Below, in pieces: positions 8,242 to 16,634 of a stretch of 28,176 nt of DNA. The position numbers and the translations under genes were made by a program. Each line of letters starts with the position of its first letter. Within the stretch, counting starts at the first letter, position 1. Location: the NCBI GenBank assembly GCA_934716995.1, contig CAKUYO010000026.1, positions 1 through 28,176 of the forward strand, written 5' to 3'. The notes beneath the pieces are model-generated. The model saw only the letters and a list, made by a program, of their open reading frames with translations, was not told the origin of the DNA and ran no database searches. Source of the DNA: an uncultured Bacteroidales bacterium. GTDB taxonomy: Bacteria > Bacteroidota > Bacteroidia > Bacteroidales > Paludibacteraceae.

Positions 8242-8681
8242 TGAAGTACTTGTATTTTATCGCGCACAACATACGTGTCGCCCTGCAACTGCGGGAATTG
8301 TGCGAGGAATTGATTTTTGAATGTGTTGGCCTCATCAAAGGTACGGAAATTGCCCAAACGGACTTTCCAGAACGGTGTCATATAGAGTACATAGACCGGC
8401 ATAGAGACTTTGTCGGTAATTTCTTTTTCGAGTTGGAGCGCTTCCGCTTTGGCGGTTTGCTGCCGGTTGGACGAGTAGATCTGCACACGATAACCGTTGA
8501 TTTCGGCAATCTCCCCCTGCCCGTTGATTTTATGCTCAAGCAAGGCACCTACAAGGGAGTCTTGGTGCAACTGCACATTGGGCATATCATCAAAGATATT
8601 CGGGCGGCCCGGCACGGAGTCGTTCGCCTGTACCGACCATATTGCCAGCAGGCAGAATATAGATAAAATCAGTTGTTTCAT
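8238..8681 (-). CDS. Exported SPOR-domain protein
   Basis: A 147-residue protein with a signal peptide (MKQLILSIFCLLAIWSVQA, residues 1-19) and a C-terminal SPOR domain (about 62-145), marked by GYRVQIYSS and WKVRLGNFRTFDEA. SPOR domains bind peptidoglycan strands lacking stem peptides, often at division sites, so a periplasmic wall-binding role is likely. I start at the ATG at 8681 because it begins the signal peptide; an upstream ATG at 8723 would put 14 polar residues in front. The gene is coupled to folE by an ATGA overlap. Upstream on the minus strand, CTATTTTG (8707-8700) resembles a -7 element but is one base short of consensus. Confidence 0.88.
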   Translation of the reverse strand: MKQLILSIFCLLAIWSVQANDSVPGRPNIFDDMPNVQLHQDSLVGALLEHKINGQGEIAEINGYRVQIYSSNRQQTAKAEALQLEKEITDKVSMPVYVLYMTPFWKVRLGNFRTFDEANTFKNQFLAQFPQLQGDTYVVRDKIQVLQ

Positions 8682-8734
8682 AATGTTGTATTTTTCTTTC
8701 AAAATAGTGCCAAAAGCAGACACCCATTCGCTAT

Positions 8735-8768
8735 CCTATGCGTATCCTATGCGCATCCTATAACAAAC
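8735..8768. repeat. 34-bp dispersed repeat R1, copy 1 (11-bp period)
   Basis: Made of the units TCCTATGCGTA, TCCTATGCGCA and TCCTATAACAA. It matches 23629-23662 at 32 of 34 positions, with two T-to-A changes. It lies between the nucleoside kinase and the SPOR gene. A two-copy match at this length is far beyond chance. Confidence 0.85.
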
Positions 8769-8814
8769 GTTTGCTGTTCGTATATAGAACATTTTGGGGA
8801 CGCTGGCTTTGCAC

Positions 8815-10515
8815 TTAATAGTGGAACGAACTGCCGCCGACGAACTCGCGCAAGAGCGATGTGGGCGGAATTTCCTTCTCGGGGATAGGCTCGAAATACT
8901 GCAGGAACTTGATCAGGCGGTGTGCCTCGGTGTATTCATCGCAGTACTTGGGTACCTCCGCAAGGATCGGTTCGGCATGGCGTTTAAGCACCGCCAACTC
9001 GAAGAGCAGGGCAGAGTTGAACATCATATCCGCTTCCTCCTGATAGGGGTAAATCCACGTCTGTTCGCCGCGGAGGACGGACGGACAACGGGCGATCGTG
9101 TCGCGTGCGGAGTAGTTGCGGTATTTGTAGTCGCGGACAATACGGCGCAGGAGACGGATATCGGTGGTAGGAATCCAGTTGTGGTTGTCGATGTTGATAG
9201 TGGTGAGCGCAGAGACAAAGATCTTAAACGTAGCCGATCGCGGGATATTGGGCAACAGCGACGGATTTAGTGCGTGCAACCCCTCGAGAATGATGATGCT
9301 GTCCTTTTCAAGACGCAGTTTCTGCCCCTCGTAGATGCGCTCGCCTTTCTCAAAAGAGTAGGTGGGCAGATCCACTTCCTTGCCCTCCATCAGGTCGCTC
9401 ATCTGCTGGCGGAAATAGGGAAGGTCGAGGGCATTGATGTTCTCAAAGTCCCAATCGCCGTTGGTATCACGCGGAGTATCCACACGGTTGACGAAATAGT
9501 TGTCCATCGAGATGATGACGGGCTTGATACCGTTGACGAGCAACTGTATCTGCAGACGTTTGGAGAATGTGGTTTTGCCGGACGATGACGGTCCGGAGAT
9601 AAGAATGAATTTGGGACGCTCCTCACGGTTGGCAATAGCGTCCGCCATCTGGGCGATTTTCTTTTCGTGAAGGGCTTCGGCAAGTTTGATCATCATAAAA
9701 CTGCGGTTGCCCTTGCAAGCCACGTTGAAATCGCTTACATTGTTGATATTCAGCAGTTTGTTCCACGAACTATATTCGCTGAAAATGCTAAACATCTTGT
9801 CCTGTGGGATTTTGTCTTCGAGTACAGTCGGATTGCTGCGGTTGGGGATACGCAGGAGCATTCCGTCAAAATATGGTTCAAGGTCGAATACATTGATGTA
9901 TCCGGACGACGGCATCAGCGTATTGGTGTAGTAATCAATGAAATCGCCCATACGGAAATAGCGGCAGTAGGGGTTGCCGAGGGTCTCGAAGATGGTGCTT
10001 TCGCCGTCCACACGGGTACTGAACATCTGGATAACGTCCTTGGTGCGTTTCTCTTCTTCGAGAATCTTCCGGTCTTCCTTGATAATCTGCCACATACGAC
10101 GCTTGATAGACTCAATCATCTCGGGTGTCAGTTTGGGATTGACCGCATCGGATGCCAGTTCACCGTCTTTGGGTTTGCGCCATTGCAGCGTGCAGTAGTA
10201 CCCTTTGGAGATAGGGTGCTCTATACGCAGGTCGGCACGCGGATAGAGTTCGTTGATAGCGCATGCCAGAACCATACTGAGTGTGCGCACATAGCAACGC
10301 ATTCCGCTGGCGGAACTGGCATCGAGAAACTCGACATCTTTGGGCTTATAGAGCAGAAAATCAAGGTTTTCCTCCTTGTAATTGACGTGCGCGGCGATGA
10401 TAGGATACTGCAAACGTATGTTGAGCATATCGCGCAATTCGATGAGCGAGATACCGCGCGGCACTTCGTGGTAGGAGTGCGTGTTCTTGCAATAGACGGT
10501 GATAGTCGGTTCCAT
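8815..10515 (-). CDS. TGS-domain nucleoside kinase (uridine kinase-like)
   Basis: A 566-residue protein of the uridine kinase/phosphoribulokinase fold with an N-terminal TGS and threonyl-tRNA-synthetase-like second domain (about 1-200). The kinase domain starts near residue 300, with P-loop GPSSSGKT (308-315), SMDNYFVNR (336-344), the substrate segment TNGDWDFENINALD (351-364) and IILEGLHALNP. It would phosphorylate a nucleoside using NTP. Family members with this architecture are common in Bacteroidales and Thermotoga, and substrate preference varies, so uridine is not certain. Its ATG overlaps the stop of kdsD by one base (TAATG). About 130 bases separate it from the SPOR gene downstream. 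Confidence 0.88.
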   Translation of the reverse strand: MEPTITVYCKNTHSYHEVPRGISLIELRDMLNIRLQYPIIAAHVNYKEENLDFLLYKPKDVEFLDASSASGMRCYVRTLSMVLACAINELYPRADLRIEHPISKGYYCTLQWRKPKDGELASDAVNPKLTPEMIESIKRRMWQIIKEDRKILEEEKRTKDVIQMFSTRVDGESTIFETLGNPYCRYFRMGDFIDYYTNTLMPSSGYINVFDLEPYFDGMLLRIPNRSNPTVLEDKIPQDKMFSIFSEYSSWNKLLNINNVSDFNVACKGNRSFMMIKLAEALHEKKIAQMADAIANREERPKFILISGPSSSGKTTFSKRLQIQLLVNGIKPVIISMDNYFVNRVDTPRDTNGDWDFENINALDLPYFRQQMSDLMEGKEVDLPTYSFEKGERIYEGQKLRLEKDSIIILEGLHALNPSLLPNIPRSATFKIFVSALTTINIDNHNWIPTTDIRLLRRIVRDYKYRNYSARDTIARCPSVLRGEQTWIYPYQEEADMMFNSALLFELAVLKRHAEPILAEVPKYCDEYTEAHRLIKFLQYFEPIPEKEIPPTSLLREFVGGSSFHY

Positions 10516-11465
10516 TAGTTAAAGTCGATAATATGGTGAATGGAGATGATACCTATAATATCTTCTGTATCAGGCGTTTCTGTGACAGCAAGGGTGGTGA
10601 TGTTGTACTTGTCCATTATTGCCAGCGCCTCGGTGAGCAGTGCTTCTTTGTGAATATGCTTATACGATGGTGTCATCATATCGCGTGCCACGATATGCAG
10701 ATCGTCATATTTCTGAATAGCGCGGCGCAAATCGCCATCGGTGATGATTCCTATACAACGTTTGCCGTCATAGACCATTGTCATACCGAGATGTTTCTCC
10801 GACATCTCACATACGAGTTCGCGGAACGGTGTATCCACTTGCACGCGTGGCACACTGGTCTGCATACGGTTCTTCACGCGTGCGAGCAGTTGCCGTCCGA
10901 GTGCCCCGCCGGGGTGGTAAAGGGCGAAATTTTCTGCCTTGAAATGTCGTTTCTCCATCAGGCAGACTATCAGGGCATCACCCATCAGGGTGGTGGCGGT
11001 AGTAGAGGTTGTTGGAGCCAAACCGAGAGGGCAGGCTTCCTTGTCCACATGTACCGAAATGACCACATCGCTCTCCTGCGCCAGTTGCGAATCGGGATCG
11101 CCCGTCATAGCGATGATAGTGCAGCCGAGGCTGCGCAGCGGGGCGATGACGTTCAGTATCTCGTTGGTCGAACCGCTGTTGCTCACGAGCAGCACCACAT
11201 CCTTGCCGCATACCATACCCAAGTCGCCATGCACTGCTTCTGCGGCATTGACGAAGATAGCCGATGTGCCTGTAGAGGCCAGCGAAGAAGCAATCTTATG
11301 ACCGATGATACCCGTCTTGCCGATACCCATCACCACAAGTTTGCCTTCGCAGGCATAGATAAGTTCTACTGCCTTGTCAAAGTTTTCGTCTATCGAAGCA
11401 CCGAGTTTTTCCAACTCTGCAATCTCTTCGGTAAATATGCTCTTTGCTCTTTCTGAATAGGTCAT
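10515..11465 (-). CDS. kdsD: Arabinose-5-phosphate isomerase (KdsD/KpsF/GutQ family)
   Basis: Interconverts ribulose 5-phosphate and arabinose 5-phosphate, the entry step to Kdo for the LPS inner core. The 316 residues comprise an SIS domain (about 35-175) and two CBS domains (about 200-316). Visible are GIGKTG (47-52, with the conserved Lys50), EAVHGDLG (76-83), the sugar-phosphate loop SNSGSTNE (95-102) and YHPGGALG (183-190). It overlaps kdsA by four bases (ATGA), so the enzyme supplying arabinose 5-phosphate is translated with the one that consumes it. Cytoplasmic tetramer in known relatives. Confidence 0.94.
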   Translation of the reverse strand: MTYSERAKSIFTEEIAELEKLGASIDENFDKAVELIYACEGKLVVMGIGKTGIIGHKIASSLASTGTSAIFVNAAEAVHGDLGMVCGKDVVLLVSNSGSTNEILNVIAPLRSLGCTIIAMTGDPDSQLAQESDVVISVHVDKEACPLGLAPTTSTTATTLMGDALIVCLMEKRHFKAENFALYHPGGALGRQLLARVKNRMQTSVPRVQVDTPFRELVCEMSEKHLGMTMVYDGKRCIGIITDGDLRRAIQKYDDLHIVARDMMTPSYKHIHKEALLTEALAIMDKYNITTLAVTETPDTEDIIGIISIHHIIDFN

Positions 11466-12253
11466 TTCAAAGATTTTACAAGATTATCTATTGCCAATGC
11501 TTGTGTTAGGATTGCACGTATATCGCTCAATCTCACTTGATTAGCAGCGTCCGATATGGCTTTGTCCGGGTCCGGGTGTACCTCGAGAAACAGTCCGTCA
11601 ATACCCACAGCCAATGCCGCACGCATTAGATAGGGAACCATCTCTCTGTTTCCGCCGGTAACACCTGCCTGACTGCTCGGTTTTTGTACCGAATGGGTGG
11701 CATCGAACACCACGGGGCATCCGAACTTGCGCATTTCAACCAGCGAAGTCATATCCACCACTATGTTTCCATATCCGAATGAAGACCCGCGCTCGGTGAG
11801 CCAAAGTCGCTGATTGACAGGCTTGTCAGAAGGTACGGACGCAATCTTGCTGACTACTCCTTGCATATCCCACGGAGCCATAAACTGTCCTTTCTTGACG
11901 TTTACGATACGTCCGGTTTCGGCGGCTGCCAAAAGCAAATCGGTTTGCCGGCTGAGAAAAGCAGGTATCTGCAGCACGTCTGCCACCTCTGCTACGGGGG
12001 CGCATTGCCACGACTCGTGCACGTCGGTCAGGATAGGCAAACCGAGTGTCTCTTTGACTTCAGAAAGTATCTCCAGTCCTTTCTCCATACCCACGCCGCG
12101 TTGCGAGTTGGCGGAAGTGCGGTTGGCTTTGTCGAAAGACGACTTGTATATAAGGTGTATGCCCAAATCCGCACACACCTCTTTCAGCGTGCGCGCGGTT
12201 TCGAGCACCATCTCTCTGTTTTCAATCGCGCAAGGTCCTGCAATCAGAAACAT
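11462..12253 (-). CDS. kdsA: 3-deoxy-D-manno-octulosonate-8-phosphate synthase
   Basis: Condenses arabinose 5-phosphate with phosphoenolpyruvate to make Kdo-8-phosphate. The 263-residue TIM-barrel protein shows FLIAGPCAIEN (2-12), KSSFDKANRTS (37-47) and the FDATHSVQ segment. Cys8 in GPCAIE, His187, Glu224 and Asp235 line up with the four metal ligands of the Aquifex enzyme, predicting a metal-dependent (class II) synthase rather than the metal-free E. coli type, which has Asn at the first position. It is coupled to kdsD downstream. Forty-two bases separate it from the jelly-roll gene upstream. Confidence 0.95.
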   Translation of the reverse strand: MFLIAGPCAIENREMVLETARTLKEVCADLGIHLIYKSSFDKANRTSANSQRGVGMEKGLEILSEVKETLGLPILTDVHESWQCAPVAEVADVLQIPAFLSRQTDLLLAAAETGRIVNVKKGQFMAPWDMQGVVSKIASVPSDKPVNQRLWLTERGSSFGYGNIVVDMTSLVEMRKFGCPVVFDATHSVQKPSSQAGVTGGNREMVPYLMRAALAVGIDGLFLEVHPDPDKAISDAANQVRLSDIRAILTQALAIDNLVKSLK

Positions 12254-12295
12254 ACTATAAAACGATTGTGAATAGTTTTGCCGGTGAACCGATAG

Positions 12296-13597
12296 TTACT
12301 TGTCGTACACGCGCATCCAGTCTATTTCGATCTTGCCGGCGCCGGCGGGCTTGCCTTCGGGTAAGAACTCGGCAACCGCAGGGAAGAACTGCATACCGCC
12401 GAAATTGTTTTTGATACGCAGCACTTCTTGCCCGTTCACCGACCAAACCACCTCTTTATCAGTGATTTGTAAGCCGTAGATATACCATTGTCCGGCTTTC
12501 AGATCTTGTATCGTTACGCTTGCCTCGTCCTTGTTGGTGCGTACGCCTGCCGATACTTGTTTGCCGTCCCATTGCATCATTTTCAGCACTGGTTGGCGCT
12601 CGCCTGTTGCAAGATATACTGCCGCATCGGCTTCGCCCGATACACGCACTTTCGCCAGAAAGAGTCCTTTTGCGGTTTGGAATGTGTCTGCCGTCTGCAA
12701 CACATCGCCCGTCCATGCAAAGTCCTTGGTGACAAAGCCCTTCGTGGGGTGCCAAGCCGAGGCGGTAACAGTCTCTTTCTTGGTCTCTACCGACAATATG
12801 CTACCGGCGGCAAAAGTATTTTTTCCATGATTGTATGCTGCCTGTTCGTTGCAATACGAATGGTCGGTTTTGAGGTTTTTGTTTGTGTAATAAAAACCGC
12901 TTTTCCATACATCCATCTGCTCGCATTCGTCCTCGAACAAGGTCTTGTAACTCTCCCAGTCGGCAATCTGTTTGGCATCTTGCGACAAGTAAAAACGGAT
13001 ATCGTCCGTGTTCTTCAGTTCCGTATAGCGTGCGTCCTGCCGGCTTTCGTCGGTGGTGTACCAACGTTTCGGGTTTGCCCAAAAAGCATTGCTTTTCTCA
13101 AACTCTTCGGTGTGTATTTCCGTATCCAAATGCAGGTATTCGGGTACTTTGGCTGATTGTACACTCTTGCGATACCATTTGGCTTTCAGCGATTTGTCTA
13201 TCGTTTTATATCCTTTCAGTTCGCTTGATGCTGCTACCGCCTCTTTGTCTTGTAGTTGTGCATATTGCCCGCTTTTGGTAAATTCTACGTATCGGCGGAA
13301 ATCCTCCGCTGACATTGCCCAACGATACACCCGAACCGCTATCGACCGGCAGAGACTATTGTAGCGCGACATCTTTTTGTACTCGTCCGTGTCGCGGTAT
13401 TTGCGGTGGAGCAGATAGTTCTTGTTGTCTTGAAACTCTTTCGTCTCCACTGTCTTCCTTAGGTCTTGAAACTCCTTGAGTTCCGGCGATTGTTCAACGC
13501 GACGGTAGCGCTGACTATCGTTTTTGATTTGCTCCATACGCTGCTCGAACTTCTGCGTCGAGAGTGTGTCGCTCTTCAAATTAGTTTGTTGGTTCAT
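12296..13597 (-). CDS. Cytoplasmic protein with helical repeats and a GH16/LamG-like jelly roll
   Basis: A 433-residue protein with no signal peptide. Residues 37-225 hold short charged helical repeats of loose form S/T-x-E-hydrophobic-x-x-Y/F (SPELKEFQDL, ETKEFQDNKNYL, TDEYKKMSRYNSL, SAEDFRRYVEF, SSELKGYKTI). Residues 255-433 read as a concanavalin-like beta sandwich of the GH16/LamG type, ending KIEIDWMRVYDK, which resembles the last strand of GH16 domains. The GH16 catalytic motif ExDxxE is not seen, so it is probably a binding or structural domain. The gene sits between a LOG-family gene (9-base gap) and kdsA in a housekeeping operon. The role is unknown. An annotation pipeline might label it a family 16 glycosidase, which the missing catalytic motif and signal peptide argue against. 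Confidence 0.7.
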   Translation of the reverse strand: MNQQTNLKSDTLSTQKFEQRMEQIKNDSQRYRRVEQSPELKEFQDLRKTVETKEFQDNKNYLLHRKYRDTDEYKKMSRYNSLCRSIAVRVYRWAMSAEDFRRYVEFTKSGQYAQLQDKEAVAASSELKGYKTIDKSLKAKWYRKSVQSAKVPEYLHLDTEIHTEEFEKSNAFWANPKRWYTTDESRQDARYTELKNTDDIRFYLSQDAKQIADWESYKTLFEDECEQMDVWKSGFYYTNKNLKTDHSYCNEQAAYNHGKNTFAAGSILSVETKKETVTASAWHPTKGFVTKDFAWTGDVLQTADTFQTAKGLFLAKVRVSGEADAAVYLATGERQPVLKMMQWDGKQVSAGVRTNKDEASVTIQDLKAGQWYIYGLQITDKEVVWSVNGQEVLRIKNNFGGMQFFPAVAEFLPEGKPAGAGKIEIDWMRVYDK

Positions 13598-13606
13598 ATA
13601 AGTGTA

Positions 13607-14137
13607 TTATTTAAGTGTAGTAAAAAGTTCGTCCAATGTGTCTACGTATATTGGTTTGTAACTCTCCTGCTCGGGGATAAAAGCCAATGCACGCATATGG
13701 TCTGCCTGCTGGCGTAGTCCTTCGTAAAAGCCTTGATAATTAAGTATATATAGCGGTTTGCGGTGTTCTCCGACCGTACCGCTTGCCACTACGTCCATCA
13801 TCTCGTCCAGTGTACCGTAACTTCCGGGCAGGCATACGAAACAATCCGCCAATTCCCGCATTTTCTGCTTGCGGTCGTTCATAGTCTCCACCGTGTATAG
13901 TTCATCGCAGTTGTCGGCTTGGCGATGGGCGGCAATAATGCGTTTGGGTACCACGCCTATTACTTTCCCCTCATTCTCTTTTGTTGCGTTGCTCACGCGC
14001 GTCATCAATCCGCCCGTAGCACCCCCGTATATTAAGGTGTGTCTTTCTCGGGCAATCCATGCGCCCAACTGGTCGCCGAGCAATTTGTATTCCTCGGCAA
14101 TCTTGTCTTTGGCACTGCAATAAACGGCGATATTCAT
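13607..14137 (-). CDS. LOG-family nucleotide phosphoribohydrolase-like protein
   Basis: A 176-residue Rossmann-fold protein of the TIGR00730/LOG family, which in characterised members cleaves ribose 5-phosphate from AMP or cytokinin riboside monophosphate. The signature motifs are YGGATGGLM (37-45), MNDRK (86-90) and LPGSYGTLDE (103-112). The last is a variant of PGGxGTxxE with Ser106 in place of the second Gly; the catalytic Glu112 and Arg89 remain. It follows gyrB after 36 bases, which contain a palindromic repeat, and precedes the jelly-roll gene by nine. Cytoplasmic; the natural substrate in bacteria is not settled. Confidence 0.88.
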   Translation of the reverse strand: MNIAVYCSAKDKIAEEYKLLGDQLGAWIARERHTLIYGGATGGLMTRVSNATKENEGKVIGVVPKRIIAAHRQADNCDELYTVETMNDRKQKMRELADCFVCLPGSYGTLDEMMDVVASGTVGEHRKPLYILNYQGFYEGLRQQADHMRALAFIPEQESYKPIYVDTLDELFTTLK

Positions 14138-14139
14138 AA

Positions 14140-14170
14140 CAATTTACAAACTTACAAATTTACAAATTGT
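14140..14170. repeat. 31-bp palindromic repeat R4, copy 1
   Basis: Built from an 8-bp period (TTACAAAC, TTACAAAT, TTACAAAT), with ends ACAATTT and AAATTGT able to pair. It matches 16635-16665 at 28 of 31 positions. It starts three bases downstream of the gyrB stop codon and ends two bases before the LOG-family ATG, so the whole intergenic gap is the repeat. Confidence 0.8.
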
Positions 14171-14173
14171 ATC

Positions 14174-16210
14174 TTATGCATCAATGTTGGCGTAGGTGGC
14201 GTTCTCCTCTATAAACTCGCGGCGCGGAGCCACATCATCACCCATCAGCATAGCGATAGTGTGGTCGGCTTCGGCGGCATTCTCGATGGTTACTTTCTTC
14301 AGCAACCTGCGCTCGGGATCCATAGTCGTCTCCCAAAGTTGCTCGTCCGACATCTCACCCAGACCCTTGTACCGCTGTGTCTTAATCTGTTTCTCGTCGC
14401 CGTTTCCGTATTTTTTGATGAAATCGAAACGTTGTTGGTCTGTCCAGCAATACTCCTTGTAGTTGCCTTTCGAGCACATATACAGCGGTGCCATTGCGAT
14501 GTAGAGGTGTCCTTGTTCGATTACCTCTTTCATGTGGCGGAAAAATAGCGTCATAATCAGCGTGGCGATATGCGCACCATCCACATCGGCATCCGCCATA
14601 ATAATTACTTTGTGGTAACGTATCTTGCTCAGGTTCAGTGCTTTCGGATCGTCTTCCGTACCGAAAGTGATACCGAGTGCGGTGAATATATTGCGCACTT
14701 CCTCGCTCTCGAATACCTTGTGTTCCATTGCTTTTTCTACATTCAGAATCTTACCGCGCAGCGGCAGAATAGCCTGGTGCATACGGTCGCGACCGGTCTT
14801 CGCGGTACCGCCTGCCGAGTCTCCCTCCACGAGGAACAACTCGCATTCCGCAGGGTCTTTGCTGGCGCAGTCCGCCAGTTTGCCGGGCAGTCCGCCGCCG
14901 CTCAATGGCGACTTGCGCAGCACGCTCTGGCGGGCATTGCGGGCGGCAATACGTGCCTGTGCGGCAAGGATCACTTTCTCTACAATCTTTTTGGCATCAT
15001 CGGGGTGCTCCTCCAGGTAGTTCGTCAGTGCCTCTGCCACAGCGGTCGAAACCATACCTGCCACCTCCGAGTTTCCGAGTTTGGTCTTGGTCTGTCCCTC
15101 GAACTGCGGTTCCGCCACTTTCACGGAGATAACCGCCGTCAGCCCCTCGCGGAAATCATTCGGGTCAATCGTCGAATTCCCCTCTTTGTCTTTCAGTTTG
15201 GCTTTCTCTAATAGTTTGCTCTCCTCGGCATATTTCTTCATTACACGCGTCAGAGCCGCACGGAAACCGGCTACGTGTGTACCGCCTTCTATCGTGTTGA
15301 TATTGTTTACGTATGAGTGGATATTCTCGTTGAAATCCGTGTTGTAGATCATCGCCACCTCTACCGGCGTACCGTATTTGTCGGTATTCAGGTGAATCAC
15401 GTCCGAGATCAGCGGGGTGCGGGTGCTGTCTATGTAGCGTACAAACTCGCTCAGACCTTTTTCCGAATAGAATACTTCGCCTTTGTAGCGTTTGCCGTCG
15501 GCGGCAAGCACACCTTGCGGAGCCACTGTTTCGCCTTCGGTGTTGGTGGTCGGAGCCGCGGTTATCTCGTGGCGTTTGTCTGTCAGGGTTATCTTTACTC
15601 CTGCATTCAGGTAGGCCAACTCGCGCATACGGTTTGCCAGAATGTCGTATTGGTAAACCGTCTCGGTGAAGATACTTCCGTCCGGCCAGAACTGTACGCA
15701 CGTACCTGTGCCACGTTCCTCTGTGTTGTAGGTACCTATCTCTTGTACAGCGCACAGCGGCTTGCCCTTGGCGTACTCCTGCATATAGATTTTGCCCTCG
15801 CGGAACACCTCCACATGCAGTTTGGTCGAGAGGGCATTTACGCAACTCACACCCACACCGTGCAAACCGCCGGAAACCTTGTAACTGTTCTTGTTGAATT
15901 TACCGCCGGCGTGCAGCACGGTCATTACCACCTCCAGCGCACTCTTGTGCTCTTTCGGGTGCATATCCACAGGGATACCGCGACCGTTGTCTTGTACCGT
16001 GATAGAGTTATCTTCGTTGATCGTAACTTCAATATGGTTGCAGAAACCTGCCAAAGCCTCGTCTATAGAGTTGTCCACTACCTCATATACCAAGTGGTGC
16101 AGACCTTTCTGCGAAATATCACCGATGTACATCGCAGGGCGTTTGCGCACTGCCTCCAACCCTTCAAGCACCTGAATGCTTGAACCATCATACTTTTCTT
16201 GTTCTTCCAT
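14174..16210 (-). CDS. gyrB: DNA gyrase subunit B
   Basis: ATPase subunit of DNA gyrase, which introduces negative supercoils. The 678-residue protein has the GHKL ATPase motifs (EVVDNSIDEA, DNGRGIP, GGLHGVGVSCVNALS), a GyrB transducer domain, and the Toprim domain with EGDSAGG starting at residue 462, PLRGKILNVEKA and DADVDGAHI. It ends with the C-terminal QRYKGLGEM motif. A GyrB rather than ParE identity is favoured by EGDSAGGTAKTGRDR and QRYKGLGEMSDEQLWETTMDP. The start at 16210 gives the usual YDGSSIQVLEGLEAVRKRPAMYIG opening. It is expressed from a promoter at 16404-16374 and leads the long minus-strand operon. Confidence 0.97.
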   Translation of the reverse strand: MEEQEKYDGSSIQVLEGLEAVRKRPAMYIGDISQKGLHHLVYEVVDNSIDEALAGFCNHIEVTINEDNSITVQDNGRGIPVDMHPKEHKSALEVVMTVLHAGGKFNKNSYKVSGGLHGVGVSCVNALSTKLHVEVFREGKIYMQEYAKGKPLCAVQEIGTYNTEERGTGTCVQFWPDGSIFTETVYQYDILANRMRELAYLNAGVKITLTDKRHEITAAPTTNTEGETVAPQGVLAADGKRYKGEVFYSEKGLSEFVRYIDSTRTPLISDVIHLNTDKYGTPVEVAMIYNTDFNENIHSYVNNINTIEGGTHVAGFRAALTRVMKKYAEESKLLEKAKLKDKEGNSTIDPNDFREGLTAVISVKVAEPQFEGQTKTKLGNSEVAGMVSTAVAEALTNYLEEHPDDAKKIVEKVILAAQARIAARNARQSVLRKSPLSGGGLPGKLADCASKDPAECELFLVEGDSAGGTAKTGRDRMHQAILPLRGKILNVEKAMEHKVFESEEVRNIFTALGITFGTEDDPKALNLSKIRYHKVIIMADADVDGAHIATLIMTLFFRHMKEVIEQGHLYIAMAPLYMCSKGNYKEYCWTDQQRFDFIKKYGNGDEKQIKTQRYKGLGEMSDEQLWETTMDPERRLLKKVTIENAAEADHTIAMLMGDDVAPRREFIEENATYANIDA

Positions 16211-16271
16211 TGTATTTAATATACTGTTTTTCTGTTTGTTTATTATGTATAACCACTATTGCCTTTCCACA

Positions 16272-16351
16272 ATTATCAATGGTTAATTAATGGCTGATTA
16301 TATGTTTTGCTGTAGTTTGATTGACGTTTAATTACACGATAATTAACGTTT
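16272..16351. repeat. Dispersed 11-bp-period repeat R3, copy A
   Basis: Two blocks of three 11-mers. ATTATCAATGG, TTAATTAATGG and CTGATTATATG occupy 16272-16304. GATTGACGTTT, AATTACACGAT and AATTAACGTTT occupy 16319-16351. The same order of blocks recurs at 25390-25463, and the second block recurs at 20084-20116. It lies in the 5' leader of gyrB, downstream of its promoter, so it would be transcribed. Confidence 0.8.
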
Positions 16352-16373
16352 ATGTATAAGCAAAAAATCTTTG

Positions 16374-16404
16374 CAAAGGTACATAAAAAAAACGACGTAC
16401 GCAA
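16374..16404 (-). promoter_or_regulatory. gyrB: Promoter of the gyrB operon
   Basis: On the minus strand, TTG (16404-16402) and TACCTTTG (16381-16374) are 20 bases apart, a perfect Bacteroidota promoter. The TTG half lies in the loop of the terminator hairpin of the upstream operon. The gyrB leader would be about 155 bases, long for this phylum, and holds the R3 repeat. Confidence 0.7.
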
Positions 16405-16420
16405 TAGGGTACGCCGTTTT
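16389..16420. terminator. Bidirectional terminator hairpin
   Basis: AAAACGACGTAC (16389-16400) pairs with GTACGCCGTTTT (16409-16420) with one mismatch in 12, leaving an 8-base loop. On the minus strand it is followed by eight T residues (16392-16385), so it should end the WYL-exonuclease transcript just before the gyrB start. Plus-strand T residues follow too, but no plus-strand gene precedes it. Confidence 0.75.
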
Positions 16421-16634
16421 TCTTGAGAAAAGCCCTTAAATCGCACAAAAATGCCCGCAAAATCAATTCGCTGTTTTTTCTATCCCCATTAAGCGCAAAT
16501 AAAAAACGCTCTACAGGCTTATTTTTTTAACTATGCCCATTTGTCCTATTAGCCCTATTAGCCCTATTAGCCCCATTGGACAAATTACGGCAAAAAGACG
16601 GCAACGACAGCATAGGATAGACTGTTGTTACGCC
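16421..16634. other. Gene-free AT-rich spacer with a 9-bp tandem
   Basis: No coding frame or promoter is convincing in this 214-bp spacer. It holds three perfect copies of CCTATTAGC plus a degenerate fourth (16545-16580). These are flanked by the inverted pair ATTTGTCC (16539-16546) and GGACAAAT (16578-16585). It would be the 3' untranslated part of the exonuclease transcript. Confidence 0.6.

Noticed and set aside
7656..8244. Plus-strand frames opposite folE
   Set aside because: Shadow frames; FolE zinc ligands and coupling to the SPOR gene are clear on the minus strand.
12296..13597. Annotation as a family 16 glycoside hydrolase
   Set aside because: The fold may be similar, but the catalytic ExDxxE motif and a signal peptide are both missing.
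15317..16183. A 288-codon plus-strand frame opposite gyrB
   Set aside because: GyrB motifs are complete on the minus strand; the antisense product matches nothing.
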